Assembly: GCA_029309925.1 (NCBI GenBank) | Contig: JARKND010000001.1 | Coordinates: 1,488,001-1,552,000 of the forward strand | DNA from: Fulvivirgaceae bacterium JP3-4 | GTDB taxonomy: Bacteria > Bacteroidota > Bacteroidia > Cytophagales > Cyclobacteriaceae | DNA length: 64,000 bases | Direction: 5' to 3' | Shown here: one piece after another, positions 60,958-64,000 of the stretch | Layout of the letters: each line of letters starts with the position of its first letter | Position numbering within the stretch: position 1 is the first letter of the stretch | The notes under the pieces: model-generated | Databases searched by the model: none | Told to the model about the DNA's origin: nothing | What the model saw: the letters and a program-made list of their open reading frames with translations, nothing else | Translations under genes and position numbers: made by a program

Positions 60958-60975
60958 CGTGGAACAGCGTGGAAC
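60958..60975. other. Two direct parS-half-site-like motifs
   Basis: CGTGGAAC occurs at 60958-60965 and again at 60968-60975. GTGGAAC is one half of the palindromic parS form GTTCCACGTGGAAC. The full palindrome is absent, so this is a weak candidate for ParB binding. Confidence 0.3.
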
Positions 60976-60978
60976 GTA

Positions 60979-60987
60979 TTATCCACA
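60979..60987. other. Perfect DnaA-box match upstream of parA
   Basis: TTATCCACA equals the consensus DnaA box. Only one further near-match (TTATGCACG, near 61056) is seen in this gap, so it is not by itself an origin. Confidence 0.35.
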
Positions 60988-61080
60988 ATCGCTGCACAAT
61001 TTCTTCGAACGCAACGCGCTGATCACCAATACAAAACAAGCGGCTATGGAAAACGCATGCAAGTTATGCACGTATGCAGC

Positions 61081-62892
61081 TTATGATTTGCGCTTTTTGC
61101 GTTCTTCTTCTGCTTTCTTGCGCGCTTCTTCGCTCGCCTTCATCGCATCCTCGAGCCGCGTCATGAATTTCGATTTCTTTCCCGCACCTGCAGCATTCTT
61201 CTTTCTGTTCTCTTCCAACAGAAGCTTGATCTTGTTGTCATCCACAAATCTGCGAATGATCGCCTGTTGCGCGAAGGTCACAAGGTTTGAAACAAAGTAA
61301 TAGAAGGTAAGACCTGCCGAGAACGAGTTCAGTACAAAGAAGAAGATCACGGGCATAATGTAGGACATCGACTTCATTGGCCCTTGCACGGATGAGAGCT
61401 GGTTGTTTTGCCAGGTGTAGATCAGTGTTGACACGGTCATCAGCAAAGTGAACAAACTGACGTGGTCACCGACACCGAACGGAATCGTAAAGGGGAGTCT
61501 GATGATCGAGTCGTAAGTCGAAAGGTCTTCCGCCCAGAGGAAAGGCTGCTGGCGCAATTCAATACTTGCCGGAAAGAGGTAGAACATCGCGAAGAGGATA
61601 GGCATCTGAAGCAATACAGGGATACAGCCACTGATCGGATTCACACCTACCTGCTGATAAAGCTTTAACTGCTCCTGCTGAACCTTTGCCATGTCATCGC
61701 CATGCTTCTCCTTGATCACATCCAGGTCTGGCTTCAGTACTTTCATTTTCGCCATGCTTAGGTATGACTTGTATGAAAGCGGTGCGAGAACAAGCTTGAG
61801 CAGAATTACGAGGATGATGATGATCAAACCGTAGTTACCGATGTATTTCGTGAGGAAGTGAAATACCGGGAAGATCACAAACTTATTGATCCAGAACACC
61901 GGTGGCCATCCGAGGTAGACGTTCTTCTCGAATTTTTCAGCCACCACATCGATCTCCTGATAGTCGTTCGGACCTGTGTAGAATTTGAAATCAGCTTTGC
62001 CTTCGAGCAATTGTGACTTTGGAATGAAAAGTTTCAGGCTCTGCTGTTCAACAATTGAGCTGTCGCCCTCTGGTGTTGCCGTTGCGAGCTCGGCTCCGGA
62101 GAAATTGTTTTTGGCGATGATCGATGACAGGAAGAATTTCTGTTTGATCGCAACCCACTTCACCGGTTGCTGAACAATTTCGCTGTCGGAAGTTGAGCGC
62201 TCATCGAGGTCTTCAAAACCTTCGTTGACAGTGAAGTAGTTTACGGTTGTATTGTTGCGGGTATCCTGAAGATCTTTTTCAAGCGGCTGCACGAGGTCAT
62301 TCCAGCGGAACGTAAGCGTTTCGCCAGCAAGTTCTTCTGCGAGGCCTTTCTGTCTGATGGTGTATCCGACCTGATAGCCTGTTGGCGGGATAGCGTAGGA
62401 GTGCGTGATAAATGCACCGTTCGAAAGCCTTACGGTGTAATCAAGTACGGTAGTATCACCACGTTTGCTTTCACTCAACTGGTAATAGAGATCGTAAAGA
62501 TCGATGTCTTTACCTTGATATTTTGTCAGAAGATCGAACGTTGAACGCTCAGGCGTAATGAGAAACAGCGGCTGCTGTGAGTAAGTTTTGTATTTCTTAA
62601 GTTCAAGCGAACGGATGAAGCCGCCTTTGTTTGAGAAAGTAACACGGATCTCCTCGTTTTCAATCTCTTTGAGTTGATCATTTCCTTGTGCAAAAGAAGA
62701 AAGATCACCGTAGGTCTGTGCGAGTGCGCTATCTGAAGGCGTTTCAACTTTTTTGCCGGACTCACTTTGCTGCGGAGCGGTTTTCGCTGGCGCAGATGGC
62801 GTTGCTGGCGCTGGTTCAGGCGCAAACCAGTAAAAATAAACCATCAGCAGCGCTGCAATGAGTGTAAGGCCGATTGCCGAATTTCTATCCAT
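61081..62892 (-). CDS. yidC: Membrane protein insertase YidC
   Basis: 603 residues. An N-terminal helix (AIGLTLIAALLMVYFYWFA) and a low-complexity Pro/Ala/Lys linker are followed by a large periplasmic domain (about 85-345). The Oxa1 core (about 355-565) has LGWPPVFWINKFVIFPVFHFLTKYIGNYGL, SYLSMAKMKVLKPDLDVIKEKHGDD and GVNPISGCIPVLLQMPILFAMFYLFP. A basic C-terminal tail (KKNAAGAGKKSKFMTR ... RKKAEEERKKRKS) probably binds ribosomes. It inserts membrane proteins with or without Sec. Its terminator is the hairpin before parA. Confidence 0.95.
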   Translation of the reverse strand: MDRNSAIGLTLIAALLMVYFYWFAPEPAPATPSAPAKTAPQQSESGKKVETPSDSALAQTYGDLSSFAQGNDQLKEIENEEIRVTFSNKGGFIRSLELKKYKTYSQQPLFLITPERSTFDLLTKYQGKDIDLYDLYYQLSESKRGDTTVLDYTVRLSNGAFITHSYAIPPTGYQVGYTIRQKGLAEELAGETLTFRWNDLVQPLEKDLQDTRNNTTVNYFTVNEGFEDLDERSTSDSEIVQQPVKWVAIKQKFFLSSIIAKNNFSGAELATATPEGDSSIVEQQSLKLFIPKSQLLEGKADFKFYTGPNDYQEIDVVAEKFEKNVYLGWPPVFWINKFVIFPVFHFLTKYIGNYGLIIIILVILLKLVLAPLSYKSYLSMAKMKVLKPDLDVIKEKHGDDMAKVQQEQLKLYQQVGVNPISGCIPVLLQMPILFAMFYLFPASIELRQQPFLWAEDLSTYDSIIRLPFTIPFGVGDHVSLFTLLMTVSTLIYTWQNNQLSSVQGPMKSMSYIMPVIFFFVLNSFSAGLTFYYFVSNLVTFAQQAIIRRFVDDNKIKLLLEENRKKNAAGAGKKSKFMTRLEDAMKASEEARKKAEEERKKRKS

Positions 62893-62967
62893 TATCTACT
62901 TGATTATAATGACGATACCATTTGTACCGTCCTGTTATCTAAAAAACTGCGCAATATCTCGTAAAAA

Positions 62968-63078
62968 ATTCAAATCCCAAGAGCCAAATCCCAAATTCCA
63001 AAACCCAACGTAAGTCGCGCGGTCTGGTGAGGCTGATTGGTATTTGAATCTTGGTATTTGGATTTTGGAATTTTTTAC
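62968..63078. repeat. Imperfect inverted repeat, TTTGGAA/CTTGG word family
   Basis: The left arm reads AAATCCCAAGAGCCAAATCC, CAAATTCCAAAACCCAA and the right arm TTGGTATTTGAATC, TTGGTATTTGGATTTTGG. It is the same family as 33490-33600. It occupies most of the gap between pyrG and yidC, upstream of yidC. Confidence 0.8.
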
Positions 63079-64000
63079 CTAGTTACCATTGCTTACTCTT
63101 TTGTGAGTAAGTGCTGCCTCGACAAACTTGACGAACAACGGGTGCGGGTTGAGCACTGTGCTCTTCAACTCCGGGTGGTACTGCACACCAACGAACCACG
63201 GATGATCTTTTAACTCCACGATCTCGACAAGATTCGAATCAGGATTAACACCCGTTGCTTTCAGCCCTGCGGCCTCTGCCTGTTCGAGATATTTGTTGTT
63301 AAACTCGTAGCGGTGGCGATGACGTTCCTGAATCAAAGACTCCCCATACGCGAGTTGCACTTTACTTCCTTTTTTGAGTTTGCAGTCGTATGCACCAAGT
63401 CGCATCGTCCCGCCCTTCATCGTGATCTTCTTCTGTTCCTCCATCATATCGATGACAGGATTTTTCGTCTTGGGATTCAGTTCCGTTGAACTTGCTTCCA
63501 GGCCGAGAACATTGCGTGCAAATTCAACTACCGCGCATTGCATGCCGAGACAAATTCCGAAGAACGGTATCTTGCTTTCACGCACGTGTCTTATCGCTTC
63601 GATTTTTCCTTCCATGCCGCGCTCTCCGAATCCCGGTGCTACAAGTACGCCATGTAAACCACCAAGCACGGAGCCAACCGTGTCTTTCGCTATTTCTTCT
63701 GACGAAATCCACTTGAGATTTATTTTGCAATCATTCTGTGCGCCAGCGTGCACAAACGCTTCCGCAATCGATTTGTAGGCATCAGGGAGAGAAACATACT
63801 TCCCGACTAGGCCGATATTCACTTCGTCAACAGGATTTTTGAGCTTTCCAAGGAATGACTTCCACTGATCAAGATCCGGTTCCGCCTTGGCATGTATTTT
63901 CAACTTCGCCAGTACGCGTTCGTCAAGCTTTTCCTTTTTCATCAGCAACGGCACATCGTAGATCGTGTCTGCATCAATCGCTTCGATCACCGAGTTGAGA
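63079..64000 (-). CDS. pyrG: CTP synthase, 5' part cut by window
   Basis: The frame continues through the window edge ([20 protein letters not shown] at the end), so only the C-terminal 307 or so residues are seen. They cover the end of the synthetase domain ([22 protein letters not shown]) and the glutamine amidotransferase domain: [14 protein letters not shown], the nucleophilic Cys in [38 protein letters not shown] and the catalytic VQYHPELKS His/Glu. The enzyme makes CTP from UTP, ATP and glutamine. It is upstream of yidC on the same strand, separated by an inverted repeat. Confidence 0.96.
   Translation of the reverse strand, partial: LNSVIEAIDADTIYDVPLLMKKEKLDERVLAKLKIHAKAEPDLDQWKSFLGKLKNPVDEVNIGLVGKYVSLPDAYKSIAEAFVHAGAQNDCKINLKWISSEEIAKDTVGSVLGGLHGVLVAPGFGERGMEGKIEAIRHVRESKIPFFGICLGMQCAVVEFARNVLGLEASSTELNPKTKNPVIDMMEEQKKITMKGGTMRLGAYDCKLKKGSKVQLAYGESLIQERHRHRYEFNNKYLEQAEAAGLKATGVNPDSNLVEIVELKDHPWFVGVQYHPELKSTVLNPHPLFVKFVEAALTHKRVSNGN

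Noticed and set aside
60891-61080. Origin of replication at the parA-yidC gap
   Set aside because: Only one perfect DnaA box and no AT-rich unwinding region; kept as a weak site only.

Overview
This window looks like chromosomal DNA of a member of the Bacteroidota, most likely the order Cytophagales. Three large secreted proteins carry type IX secretion (T9SS) C-terminal sorting domains (one type B, two type A). Several architectures are typical of the phylum: NagB fused to a PIG-L deacetylase, a GSCFA protein, DUF5683 next to parAB/dapB, and a long LepB. Promoter-like sequences resemble the Bacteroidota TTG / TAnnTTTG pattern, and Shine-Dalgarno sequences are mostly absent. I saw no prophage, transposase, CRISPR array or restriction system. 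This is a gene-dense core region with one accessory stretch at about 8.5-17 kb.

Layout: 0-4 kb holds a tesA-like esterase divergent from the ybbA-ybbP ABC exporter, the same arrangement as in E. coli. 4-8.5 kb holds a giant beta-propeller/PKD T9SS cargo protein and a 7TM-DISM receptor without an output domain. 8.5-17.2 kb is the accessory stretch: a stand-alone LigD-type DNA ligase, a DUF4142 lipoprotein, a tight four-gene operon (glycosyltransferase, UDP-galactopyranose mutase, GH1-like enzyme, SDR) behind a hairpin-rich leader, a 52-bp tandem repeat and a GH5-like enzyme. 17-28 kb holds a nucleoside MFS permease, a tRNA with anticodon CAT, a HAD phosphatase plus site-2 protease pair, and a minus-strand block (M43 protease, ddl, PASTA protein, T9SS protein). 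28-34.4 kb holds NifU and Mrp (Fe-S assembly), dnaG, ribBA, a small secreted protein and surE. 34.4-43.8 kb is a minus-strand block: DUF3999, DUF2339, priA, a DUF255 thioredoxin-domain protein and GSCFA. 44-50 kb holds nagB-PIG-L, a secreted PHP hydrolase, a HAD hydrolase and the rpsF-rpsR-rplI operon. 50-56.4 kb holds a jelly-roll protein, a coiled-coil protein, a methyltransferase, apaG, ung and a secreted caspase-like protease paired with an outer-membrane barrel. 56.5-64 kb holds lepB, dapB, DUF5683, parB, parA, yidC and the 3' part of pyrG.

Notable points: DnaG has lost all four zinc ligands of its N-terminal CHC2 domain. Mrp lacks the CxxC iron-sulfur motif. The tRNA has an unusual T-loop in which the 54/58 pair looks swapped. 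A terminator-like hairpin ends a few bases before parA. Many intergenic gaps carry imperfect inverted repeats built from short repeated words, in at least five sequence families. The best candidates for something undescribed are the structured leader of the galactofuranose-type operon, the barrel-caspase pair and the dispersed intergenic hairpins.
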